Assembly (NCBI GenBank): GCA_008973525.1
Contig: WACJ01000503.1
Span: 1,984,001-2,048,000 of the forward strand
DNA length: 64,000 nt
Reading direction: 5' to 3'
DNA from: Stenopsyche tienmushanensis
Taxonomy: Eukaryota; Arthropoda; Insecta; Trichoptera; Stenopsychidae
Part shown: piece by piece, positions 11,535-21,604 of the stretch
Layout of the letters: the number at the start of each line of letters is the position of its first letter
Numbering within the stretch: the first letter of the stretch is position 1
Notes under the pieces: generated by a model
What the model was told of the DNA's origin: nothing
What the model saw: only the letters and a program-made list of their open reading frames with translations
Database searches by the model: none
Program-made: the position numbers and the translations under genes

Positions 11535-11637
11535 CGCGCTACATTAAATCTCGATATACTATATATATATATATATCGATATACATTCTACCTATATTGA
11601 TACATATAAATACGTAGCATCGTAAGGGAATGGTTAA
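11535..11637. mobile_element. piggyBac-like MITE, family C copy 4 (partial)
   Basis: The right terminus, catcgtaagggaatggTTAA (TTAA 11634-11637), and the interior tctcgatatact/atatcgatatac words match copy 1. The left family C terminus is not visible, so this copy is truncated. It includes a short TA microsatellite at about 11552-11571. Confidence 0.55.
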
Positions 11638-12820
11638 TAAAAGAAACCACAGCAGGAAATGTATTGAATCGCAAGTGGGCATTGTTACTTCTCCATTTTT
11701 CTGCCGATTCGTTGTTCAACACTATGGAACAACGTGCTTCCATTTTTTGCTTCACAAAAGAAAATATTTTCTCGTTAGAGAGAAATTACCAATTTACACA
11801 AACGCTGAGGGGTTTCATCTGCTGGAAGATGAAAGAACTGTAATTATGATGACCATCAACGCGAAAAGAAACGACGACAAAGCTGCGCTAAAATCGCGGA
11901 TTTAATTCAAACAATTGCGATTTTTTCCTTTCGCTTTGAAGTTCAAAGGCGTTTACGAAAGCGCCCCCGAAGAAATCAAAAAACTTCGAACAAATCGACA
12001 TGATTGCATAAACTTATCAAATGTGAAGAAAGGGGAACGACCTAACAGCTAAAAGGTCTATTATTGGTCACGTTTACAGCGATCCGAATACTTTTCGAGC
12101 AGATCAAACATGTGAATGAGTTCTAAAATTGGTTTTATTTACAGTGCTTGCGATTCTTGCATTCTTTAACATCGCTGTTCATAACGGACGGTTAATATTT
12201 CTTAACGATGTGTGATTATTTTCTTGAATTAGTTCGATCGTAGTTCAAATAATTTAATGTAACCTTAACCAACTAAACTACTTTAATTCAATGAGAAATA
12301 CTCTTCGATTTTATACAAAATAGAATCCCAAATTGACATTAATTCAGGCGAGTTATCTCCAATTTCAGTACGATAGTTCAATATACATAATTTATTGTAA
12401 TTCGATTTTGACATGAACTACGAAGCTTAATAGATCAATTTTACTATTTTTAGATAATACTTATAAATTAGGGCTCTTTACCATGATTACATTTAACCAG
12501 CCAGAAGCTCATAAAGATTGCTTGGGCATTGTTCAAACACTCGCATCTTATTTATAGTTTACTGTTAATACTATGTTGAAATTTTGTATAATCATGGGGA
12601 AAACATTGTTCTTCCTTAATATATTTTTAATTTGTTAATAAAAATTCTTTTTAAGCAGGAAGGAAACATTTTTTAACATAGCAATATAATTTCGTTTCAA
12701 GATTTATTAAAAAAAGTAAAAGCAAACGCATCACATGCTAGAATTACATCAGGTTTATGTCTTCATCACTATTAAGTGATGTCATCATCACAAAGATGTT
12801 TAGAAGTTCATTGTTTGTAG
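11638..12820. other. Intergenic stretch with one 91-codon open frame
   Basis: A plus-strand frame at 11630-11905 begins in the family C end and shows no recognisable domain, so I do not call it a gene. The DNA at 11640-12020 is less AT-biased than its neighbours. The rest is plain AT-rich sequence. Confidence 0.35.
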
Positions 12821-13488
12821 TTAACCCTTTGAGTAGTGAACTAATTTTAAAACATCATAAACTTAGATGCTATATTTTTATGTCTGCAACTTATCGTCCG
12901 TACAAATCCACTTATCTGTCAGGATCATCGCAGCGTGTATGAAGCGTGTATATTAATAAATAAACACTATCGATAGCACACACTATTCGGTAATTTCTTT
13001 GCGTAAACATAAACAATACACCTGAAATATACTTGAAATTGATTCATTAAATCATTCACATATCATTATTAGTCGATAAATTTGGGTTAACGATCAATAC
13101 CAGGGGTGGCCAACCCGCGGCCCGCCTTGAATATTTTTCCAGCCCGCAAGATTTATTACACTTTTACAAAATATTTTTTTTCACTTCAAAAAAATGTCTA
13201 TAGCGTATCTAAATCTAAAATGGGGATATATAATTTTATATGCGGCCCGCGGAGCTATGATGCATTTCCAAAGTGGCCTGCAAGATCATTTGGGTTGGCC
13301 ACCCCTGATCTATACAATTGTATTCACAATCTTCGACCTGTAAGATATTCCCTCCGTCTCTGTCTCCAAACTCAATGTGCAAGATACTCTTCGTTTCTAT
13401 CTGTCTTCGAGCTTAACATATAAGAATATTCTTTCTCAAACACTAAAATTCGGACACAACACTGTGTCCTACCTCTTTAAAGGGTTAA
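12821..13488. mobile_element. piggyBac-like element, family A copy 3, complete
   Basis: Both ends are present: TTAAccctttgagtagtg at 12821 and ctctttaaaggg-TTAA ending at 13488. The inverted ends and duplicated TTAA fit a non-autonomous piggyBac element. It carries no transposase. A 207-bp hAT MITE (13101-13307) sits inside, so the original element was about 450 bp. This is the reference copy for family A. Confidence 0.75.
13101..13307. mobile_element. hAT MITE, nested in family A element
   Basis: It has perfect 16-bp terminal inverted repeats, CAGGGGTGGCCAACCC at 13101-13116 and its reverse complement at 13292-13307. The flanking 8-bp target duplications are atcaatac (13093-13100) and atctatac (13308-13315), with one mismatch. 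The end sequence, 8-bp duplication and 207-bp length are diagnostic of a hAT MITE. The inner part has gcggcccgc words near both ends, extending the inverted repeat imperfectly. It has no coding capacity. Confidence 0.92.
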
Positions 13489-13809
13489 GCATTTAAATTT
13501 GTGCTTTTTCAGTAGAAATATTCTAATATTGATTCATCGGCCATATTTAGACCTTTTGTTATATTTATTAGGATGAAAAAATGTTTTCATCTGCATTTTG
13601 GATCATTCCTGATGACTTTTTTTAAAAAATTATTTCATTAGTTTCTTTTGCCATAAAGAATTCTTTAATATCTTCATTAGGCAAAAAAAAATTGTTAAAA
13701 AAAGTCTGTGTATTTTTCTATGCATATGTAAAACTCAGGGCAACGTGGATTTCGGGTCCCCCGTAGCCAATGTGTTAATACAGTTCTTAATTTTAACCAT
13801 ATTGCTCTA

Positions 13810-13960
13810 CTATCCTTTCATTGACCATGTTGTATTTACTACAATTCAACTCTAATAATGGGAATATCTATATACGGGGAAATATAATATATACGGGGTT
13901 CAGAATTATTCAGAATTTCATATGGTGTACCAAATACACATCATCGTAGCGCGAGGGTGT
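13810..13960. mobile_element. piggyBac-like MITE, family C copy 5
   Basis: It shares cctttc...tgtatttactaca on the left, tctaataatgggaatatc and tacggggttcagaatt in the middle, and catatggtgtaccaaataca on the right. The terminal TTAA motifs have decayed on both sides. Confidence 0.6.
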
Positions 13961-15404
13961 TTTTTTTTTTAACATGACAAGGGAAAATATATCAAAAATA
14001 TTTTTATTTATAATTCGATGAAGATCTTTTTTTTAAATATTAATCATCGATTGTGCGTTGTCTTACTGAGTTAAATTCTGGACTCTTATTATGCAAATCT
14101 TCAGAAAAATCGGGAACATAAATTCTTAGAACTATGAAAAATCGCCTACATTCCAAATACAGAAACATGCAAAAATGCATTTTCTAGTGGCTTATAAAAT
14201 TGTAGCAAATCAAATTTACTATCAATTTTTTTAACATGAATACAAATGCGTATTTTATGCAATTTAATTGTAAAAAATATATATAATCCATAAATTATTT
14301 ATTATGAGACCATATGATTAAATTAAAATTAATTTGGATTAATCTTATTTCATTCAATGAATCTCTGCAAATGTTGTTGTCGTGTCTTTGTTGGATAACA
14401 CTATTAAAAGTCCTTTGTAGAATAAGACATGAAATAAATTCGTGCCTCAATATTTGGTATTTTTGAGGGGAAATTTTATAAGAAAAGAAGAACGAAGGCA
14501 ATTTCATCCGTGATACGTAAAATCCTCGTAGGTTTAAGAGACGAGTCATAAAATTAGACATAAAAAGAAGTTTTCGGAGATCTCTTCAAGGTTTTCACGT
14601 TCGAAATAACGTTGTTTTCAACATTGAATAACGAGGGAAAAATATCGTCTTGACATTTCGTATTTAATGCATGAGGAGATGAACACAAAAAAATTACGAA
14701 TTTAATTTGTACCAGGCCCTTTTTGTCATTTTTTAATTTGTCCTTATCGCACGATCCCTTCGTTGAATGAAGCCCTTATGTTTGACATATTTATGACTGG
14801 TGATTTTTGAATTCGTACGAAAAACATACAGAATTAAGTGTACATTTTTAATCTAATCTAGGAAAGCCTTCATCAAATAAATTGGCTACAATTTGGTGCT
14901 TCTTTTGGATGGCATATTATCGAGGAACTTATCTCCAAAGAGAGTATTAGGAATTTAATAAATGTTCAAATAAAATGTCTGATAAAATGAAAATCCTTTT
15001 TTAATAACTTCCATAGTAAAATTTGCTTTACTTTATAATATATTTTTATTTTGGGGTATTCTAAATTTATCTTCTGACCAAGCTAGCAACGTTTTTTCCT
15101 CCACTTATCTTGTCTTGCTTAGAATAATGTCTCTCAACTATTGCTTAATCAATGTTTACATTAGATAGTCGAACGTCTGTCTTATTCTAAAGAAAATAAT
15201 CTATTCAATTTATCCAGCTATCTACGTATGTATGTTTTTAGGTCTTATTTAAAACTACTATCTTGTTTAAAAACATCTTCTTAAACTATCATAACCGTTA
15301 TCAGCATAGGCGCCATAGGTGTTTTATTTTTTTAAGAATACAGACATTTCTTATAGCTTTTCATAGCTTATAGCTACAATATTATCCACTAATGTTTCTA
15401 TATC
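13961..15404. other. Intergenic stretch, nothing recognised
   Basis: AT-rich DNA with a minus-strand frame of 88 codons (14295-14561) that has no recognisable content. No repeat ends or RNA genes were seen. Confidence 0.4.
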
Positions 15405-15407
15405 TAT

Positions 15408-15603
15408 TGATTATAGCACGCCATGTATCAAAGTTCAAGCTTTCCTTTTATTTGAAATATTCTCTCTTTGTATTAGCCCTTCCCATTGTAAATTAATAAT
15501 TATGGGTATAAATTCCCTGACGTAGAGTCAACCCATGGTATTACAGCATTAAGTTATGGTTTTATATGAATCAAGGTATTAAGCATATAATTAAAAAAAA
15601 TTG
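15408..15603. repeat. Unclassified interspersed repeat, family B copy 2
   Basis: Matches 6021-6215 over its full length with frequent small differences. It ends directly against the family A fragment at 15610, so one may have inserted next to or into the other. Confidence 0.6.
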
Positions 15604-15609
15604 AGTACA

Positions 15610-15840
15610 AAAACCCTTTGAATAGTCATCATAAACTTAGATTCTATATTTGTATGTTCGCCACTTATCATACGTACAAATCCAATTATCTGTGAGGACC
15701 GTCGCAGCATGTGTGAAGCTTGTACATAAATAGACTAACACTGTCGATAGCACATAATATTCGGTAATTTTTTTGTGTAAATATAAACAATACACATGAA
15801 ATACACTTTAAATTTATTATATCATTAAAAAGATGTTCAA
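15610..15840. mobile_element. piggyBac-like element, family A copy 4 (5' part)
   Basis: Begins with an AAAAccctttgaatag end (TTAA decayed). It then follows copy 3 through catcataaacttagat, gtacaaatcca, gtcgcagcatgtgtgaag and cactgtcgatagcaca. The 3' half is missing. Confidence 0.6.
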
Positions 15841-15999
15841 TTATTAGCATAAATTATTCTTAGGGTAAAAATAGGGGGTTATCTGTGCAATGTTTTTAAT
15901 TTTCAAATATTAATTTCTTGTAATATTTTTAATAATTTTTGTATGTAAACAAATGAATGTTTGTAAATTATTTTTTATTTGTAGTAATACCTCCCTTTT

Positions 16000-16150
16000 T
16001 TAACCGAAATTGTTAGCAAAAAAATGCATGCAAAAATGTTAGCACTGTGGATTGTGTAATATATAATAAAATAGTGACACACTGCAAGCGATTCTCTCTC
16101 TCTTCCCGATCAACTGCCGATTGAAGTTTCATTTTTCGTGACGTTCAATT
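16000..16150 (+). repeat. Unclassified repeat, family D copy 3
   Basis: Shares gtgtaatatataataaaata and caagcgattctctctctctt with copies 1 and 2, in the same orientation as copy 2. It lacks the tgcgcatgcg core. Confidence 0.5.
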
Positions 16151-17073
16151 CAATTTACCCTACCGCTTCTATATAAGTTTCACTTCAAAAGCCCTGGAAG
16201 TGAGAGGTAATTGAATCCAGTATAGCTAAAGTAAATTGGTTTTTACATTGTGTTGATGCTAATTCATTATTTTGAATTTCATAACGTCTAAAAAACTGGT
16301 TGAAGAATGTTAATTTCCTACGGTTGTATCTTATATTTTACCAAGTCAATACATCCAACAATATTCTATTGTAATCAACATATAATATATTTACTCGAGG
16401 AAAATTTTAAGAATATACACTGTCAAGATGATATTTGCGTGTAGATTACTTTGTTGGAAGACATCTGCTTAAAGGCTTCTCATCGGTATTTTCAATGTTG
16501 TCAAATTAGCGTATTTGTGATAATGATAATATGAAGTAGTTGGTATTCATGAAAATATTATGTCTAGTTATTTGAAGTTAACGAATATGTAAATTTTTGC
16601 GTTTCAAGTCATAATTATTCTTTATCATTGTTCTTGTCTCCGTGTAGACATACGTGCGGCTTTCCTTCATAATCCTATCCTATTGAGATTCAACAGCGTT
16701 CAATATGTTAATGAACTATGGAGAAAAACGAAAATAGTAGCTCGGCTCATATTACAATCAAATGTCTATTTCTGGTTGCCGTACTTATTTTCGCTATGGG
16801 AAAAAAATATTCCGCAACGACAAGGTAGATTTTCTGCAAAAATGTTTTATGGCTGATTCCTGTTTGTTTCAGATAATAGTTTGAAGATGGCGCAGCGACG
16901 GGAGGTGCTCCAGATAAATGAATTTTTGACAATCGTTTTACGTAATGGCAGATGGAGGCCTTTAACGTAATTCTACGACATATCGCGTTGCCTCCCCACG
17001 CGGAGAGTAAACGCTGACCCTTAATGTGCTGTGATAATAAAATTCAGTATTCTGTGAAAAAGAAATAGTGATA
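16151..17073 (+). promoter_or_regulatory. Region upstream of PAQR4-like exon 1
   Basis: This region should hold the 5' untranslated sequence of the PAQR4-like gene and possibly its promoter, but no convincing TATA box or initiator was found. A possible acceptor, acgtaatggcag, ends at about 16951, so the 5' untranslated region may itself be spliced. An in-frame TAA at 17038-17040 closes the coding frame upstream, which limits the start codon to after that point. Confidence 0.3.
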
Positions 17074-17452
17074 ATGAATAAAATGTCTCTGTCCGGACAA
17101 GACACAAACGGCACGCTGATGCGACAGCGTGCCATCAGAGAGACCCTCGATTCAACCGACATTATAGAACTCAAAGACCCAGTCCCGATCCCTCCCCAAA
17201 CAAAGACAAAGGAAGAAAAGCAATCCACCAATGTTGATTCTCAGAACGAGCCGAGTGCTAAGGAACAGGCTAACGGTACGAGTGACAATGATTACAACAA
17301 GGATTTCCAGCTCTTGCTATGGGAAGATATGCCGAGACACTTGCAATTCAACCCTTATGTGAAGACTGGCTACCGACCTCTGCTTAGCGCTTGGGGCTGC
17401 ATCCACAGCCTTTTCTATCTTCATAACGAGACCGTCAACATCCTCACTCACG
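17074..17452 (+). CDS. PAQR4-like receptor, first coding exon
   Basis: Member of the progestin and adipoQ receptor (PAQR/HlyIII) family, closest in motif wording to PAQR4. It encodes 126 residues plus the first base of a Gly codon. Residues 1-80 are hydrophilic, charged and low in complexity, a longer N-terminal tail than I expect for PAQR4. Residues 86-126 hold the conserved family entry motif: MPRHLQFNPYVKTGYRP, then IHSLFYLHNETVNILTH, which precedes transmembrane segment 1. The start could be the ATG at 17074 or the one at 17083; both follow an in-frame stop at 17038, and neither context decides it. The donor is g|gtaagc at 17453, phase 1. Members are seven-pass membrane proteins of the ER/Golgi or plasma membrane. 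PAQR relatives have been linked to ceramidase-like hydrolysis, but activity here is inferred only. Confidence 0.9.
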
Positions 17453-17453
17453 G

Positions 17454-20400
17454 TAAGCATAAAATTTTTTTACTATACTATGACCGATTGTACTTCAATT
17501 TGGATTCTTCAAATGTATTTAGAAAATCCACAATAGATTTACATGCAATGATACCATTTTCAAATGTTGAACATACGATTCCTTAGCCCATTAATACGAG
17601 ACATTTATAACAAGCTAAACGCGAACTCTCATCTGCTCGAGGGCAGGGCTACCATTTATGCTCTACGAAATAGCTCCACAATCTTAATATTCCTCGGCAG
17701 ATCAATGTTTTTTGCAAAATCTCGCAACACAACACAAGCAAAAATAGATGCAAAAATATGCATACACATAAATTACATTAATACAAGGATTCTAAATCTT
17801 TTTGTATGCGCTCATAATGGGCGATCCATTGATATTTTTGAAGCTAAACAAACAGTTGTTATTAATGTAAGAAATTATAATTTGTTATCATAATTCTAAT
17901 TGTAGAAAGACATGAATCATTCGTTCAGTGTGATCTTTGGCCTTGCTGAAAGCTCTTAAAACCGTTGTTGAAAAGCAGCATCGCTCTGATTATAGTCGGT
18001 TCGTCTAATTTTCGTTTTCATAACAGTTTCACATAGACAATTAGTCGAAAACGGAATAAATATTTCACTGCTTAAAATTTCGATTTCAATAAGTTAACAT
18101 CATTTGAAAAAAAAATAGGCAAGTCTTCAATATCAATGTAAAATTCATTAAATAACCAAATGTATTTTGTCATATCTTCGAACTCATTATTTAGCTTCAA
18201 CGTGTGCTTTATTATTATATTTTTAGCTTAATAATTTCGTCTTCTAGAGGCGCGTTCAGTTTCGGAAAGGAAGCTACTTTATTTTCTTATATAACCCTTA
18301 TTTTTCCTATAATTAATATATTTATAATAATTTCCTATATTATTTCATAGTGAATAATTATTTTACGGTTATAGGAAACATATAGGATTTGAAAGTTGGG
18401 AAGGATCATACCCATTATATAACAGGTCATTTACGATATTTGAGTAAAAGAAAATTTCTCGTCTGTAGTCAACAAATATTGAAGAAAAGGTTGTATATGC
18501 TTATTGAAGCACACGCCCTTGCATTGATCTAAATTACCTTGTTTTGGTCCAATAAGTGGTGTGTAACCCAGATTCTTTTATTATAAAATAAGTATTTTAA
18601 CAGAAAGTTTTAAGCTAGCATCGACTAATTATATTTATGCATCATTTTACATCAATTAGTCTATTATGAATATCCTAATGCAAATGGATTTGACAGTATG
18701 TAAATAAACAAGTATGAAAAACATATCTCATTCATTATATTATATTTAATTACACAAAAACGTCTAATTAATACGCTGTTAGAAGTTCATTCAAAAAAAG
18801 AGAATGAGTTATAAAATGATTGTATTGATTCATAAACTATTTTTGCTTTAAGTTTTACGACCAAAAAATAATTTAAAATGTTTTCAATGCAAGCTGTTTT
18901 ATTTGAATCTCTTTCGATGCCAATAATATAATATTTACGGACTCATCTTGAATTTCTACGAGCTTTTTTATTAAAAGCATTTTTCTCCATTATTTCCTCA
19001 ATATACTGAATAACCATGTCATTAAATCTGTCTCCACCAAAGCTAGGAGCAATGTTCATTTCCGTTTTGTATTCAGTGATTTTTCTTTTTTCTGGAAACA
19101 TTTAAAGTTGAATGCCTAATATCTTTAACGGATGTGGAAATATTTTTTACACAGTTTAAAAATGCAAGGAACAGTGTTATGGTATAACCGTATTTTACAA
19201 AGGGATAACATAAATCACCAACAATGTTATGGCAATACGTGAAAACCAGATGTACTTTGAAAATAGGCTATAATATCAAAGCACATTTTTAGGCGAAATT
19301 GCTTCTTGTTAACTTAATAATCTTGATTTTGAATCCAAAAAAATATATATTTAGCGACTACATTTTAGAAAAATAGATAAACACTTAGTACGAGTATATT
19401 TCTTATTTATATTTAGATATTCGTTAATTTTTATCTTTTAATATCTATCAAAGATCGTAAAAAAAGCCCTGCTTTCGTACGAATTTAAAATCACAATGCT
19501 CATATAGACAGTAAAAACTTTTTATTCAGATTTTATTACATATTTTGAATGAAATATGTTCGTTTGCGTTACATAAAATATTTTTATGCAATTACTCATA
19601 GTCGTTATATTAAATTTTAGCAAACTTTTAGCATATAATGCTTCAAGATGGAGAAAACAGTGAGTGAGTTGCATCGATGGGTTTTCCCGTCTTATATATC
19701 ATATGACAAAAATCAATTTCATTTGCTGACATAGCCAATGCACAATCAATGCATATACGTATGCAGTTTTTTCATTCGATACTATTGTCTTTATAAAGTC
19801 TTCGAAATCTTTGAAAACACAATGATAAATAATGTTTCTATGTCAAATTCTAATCGACGAATCAACTTGATAACTGGATATAATTTTTATTCAAAGTCTA
19901 CAGTTATTATATAAATAAGTCAATTGAATGACCATAAGCAATAAGTTGCGAGACTTGGGAAGAGTATAATAAATTTTACCGTCATATAAAATAAATATTA
20001 CGTTTGTAGCATATATATTTTTAAATATACTACAAAGCCTTGCTTATCTGGATTAATTGAAGTCTTAGCTCTGTCGGATTAAGTGATAATCTAGATTAGT
20101 AAAGCTCAAGATAAAATTGTAATAAAAACTTTTACAATTACACACTAATTATATCCCATTGTATTGTATATCTTACATCGTTGCGATTAATTTCCTTCCG
20201 TTATACCTTATGAATTCAAGCGAGTATTTTGGAGCTTAAAGCTTAATTATTTCATGTCTCTTCGCAGCATAGAGTTTTTCTATTATTCCTCTTATCAATT
20301 CATTATCACAAAATATCATTTCAACACTAATAACTGTGTTTCAAAATATTAAAACAATACTGGATAGCTTTATTACTTACTACTAATTCTCGTTTAAAAT

Positions 20401-21065
20401 TTGCCCCAAACTAGCTATATTCTGTTGTATTAGTGTACATTTTATATTTCTAAATAGTCGAATAAAAAATAACAAGTTTTTGAGTGCCTTTTTCTCTTTT
20501 AAGCCGTACTTTTATGCGTTTGGCATTTTGAACTTGTACGTTTTGGATCTTTTAGATGAAGTATATTTTTTCAGTATGCGATGAATAGAAAATTGCTTGG
20601 AATTTCGCTCAATTTACCTTAAATCCACCTCTAGAGAAGTTATTATTCATTTCAAGTCACTATATGCTGTTCTGTAAGTTCCGTTGAATGTAATAATGGC
20701 ATCGTACACACATATATTGTTAAAATTCAGATTATTTGAGTTTGAGCCCCCATACACTGATCTGTTGGGACTTGCCGGCTAAATATAAGATTATCATATT
20801 ACAACGTTTGAATTGCATTTTGATTATCTATTTACATTTTCATGTTAGAATAGAATACTGTAGCTTCTTAAAAATATAATATTTTTTTATGATGTTTAAC
20901 AATGCATAAGAATGCTGTTATCGATGGTTTAATAGCTATATTAAATTGCGTTAAAATAGTTAATTTACTCGTTATTATCAATTAGTTACTGCAATAATAT
21001 ATTAAAAAAGATCGCTAAGTGATTAGAAATCAATTGGAAATATACACTGGAAAAAATATTTTTTA
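17454..21065. other. Intronic AT-rich stretch, nothing recognised
   Basis: The read-through frame after the donor closes at 17584, and the 109-codon frame at 17564-17893 has no recognisable domain. The rest is AT-rich with no repeat ends, RNA genes or open frames of note. Confidence 0.45.
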
Positions 21066-21481
21066 AGGGGTCATTTCACTTTTTGAAGTAAAAAATCTTT
21101 ATTTTTAATTTAATTTTTTGAAAGTACATGTCTCTAAAAATGTCGTCTATAATTTTGGTGAAGAAATTCGGATTATTTCAATGCTTTACAGCTAATTCGC
21201 GAGATGCGCTCAAAGCAATTATTTCGTCCAAATTGCGTCCCAACGACTCTGAGACCGCTGCGGTCGCAAACTTGCTCCTATACCTGGTTTTGTAGGACAG
21301 AGGTTCCTGTTGGGGACGTTTCTTATTTTTGTTCTAATAAGGGAGCAAATTAAGTCAAAAAATGTTAATACAAGTTTAAAAAACTTTTTAGGTAATCTTA
21401 GAATGTTAGGTAAGCCTGAATGAAAAAAAACTGATGAACGCTGCGGATTTTTTGACATGCTATTTTAATGTTTTAAAAACA

Positions 21482-21521
<40 letters not shown>

Positions 21522-21604
21522 ATTACATATACATTTATTTAGTATTATATAAAAGTGCCATAAAAAAGTGTATATAAGAGTGCCGCCAAAGTGAGATGAC
21601 CCCT
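21066..21604. mobile_element. TIR DNA element of about 540 bp
   Basis: The ends are inverted repeats of at least 17 bp: AGGGGTCATTTCACTTT at 21066 and the reverse complement of AGGGGTCATCTCACTTT ending at 21604, one mismatch apart. A 5' TA flank fits a Tc1/mariner-like TA target, but the 3' flank reads GA, so the class is uncertain. The interior has a long TA microsatellite and a minus-strand frame of 79 codons (21219-21458). Its first residues, MSKNPQRSS, only vaguely recall Tc1-like transposase N-termini. Confidence 0.7.
21483..21519. repeat. (TA)n microsatellite
   Basis: About 18 nearly uninterrupted TA units lie inside the TIR element at 21066-21604. A shorter TA run is at 22110-22127. 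Confidence 0.9.
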
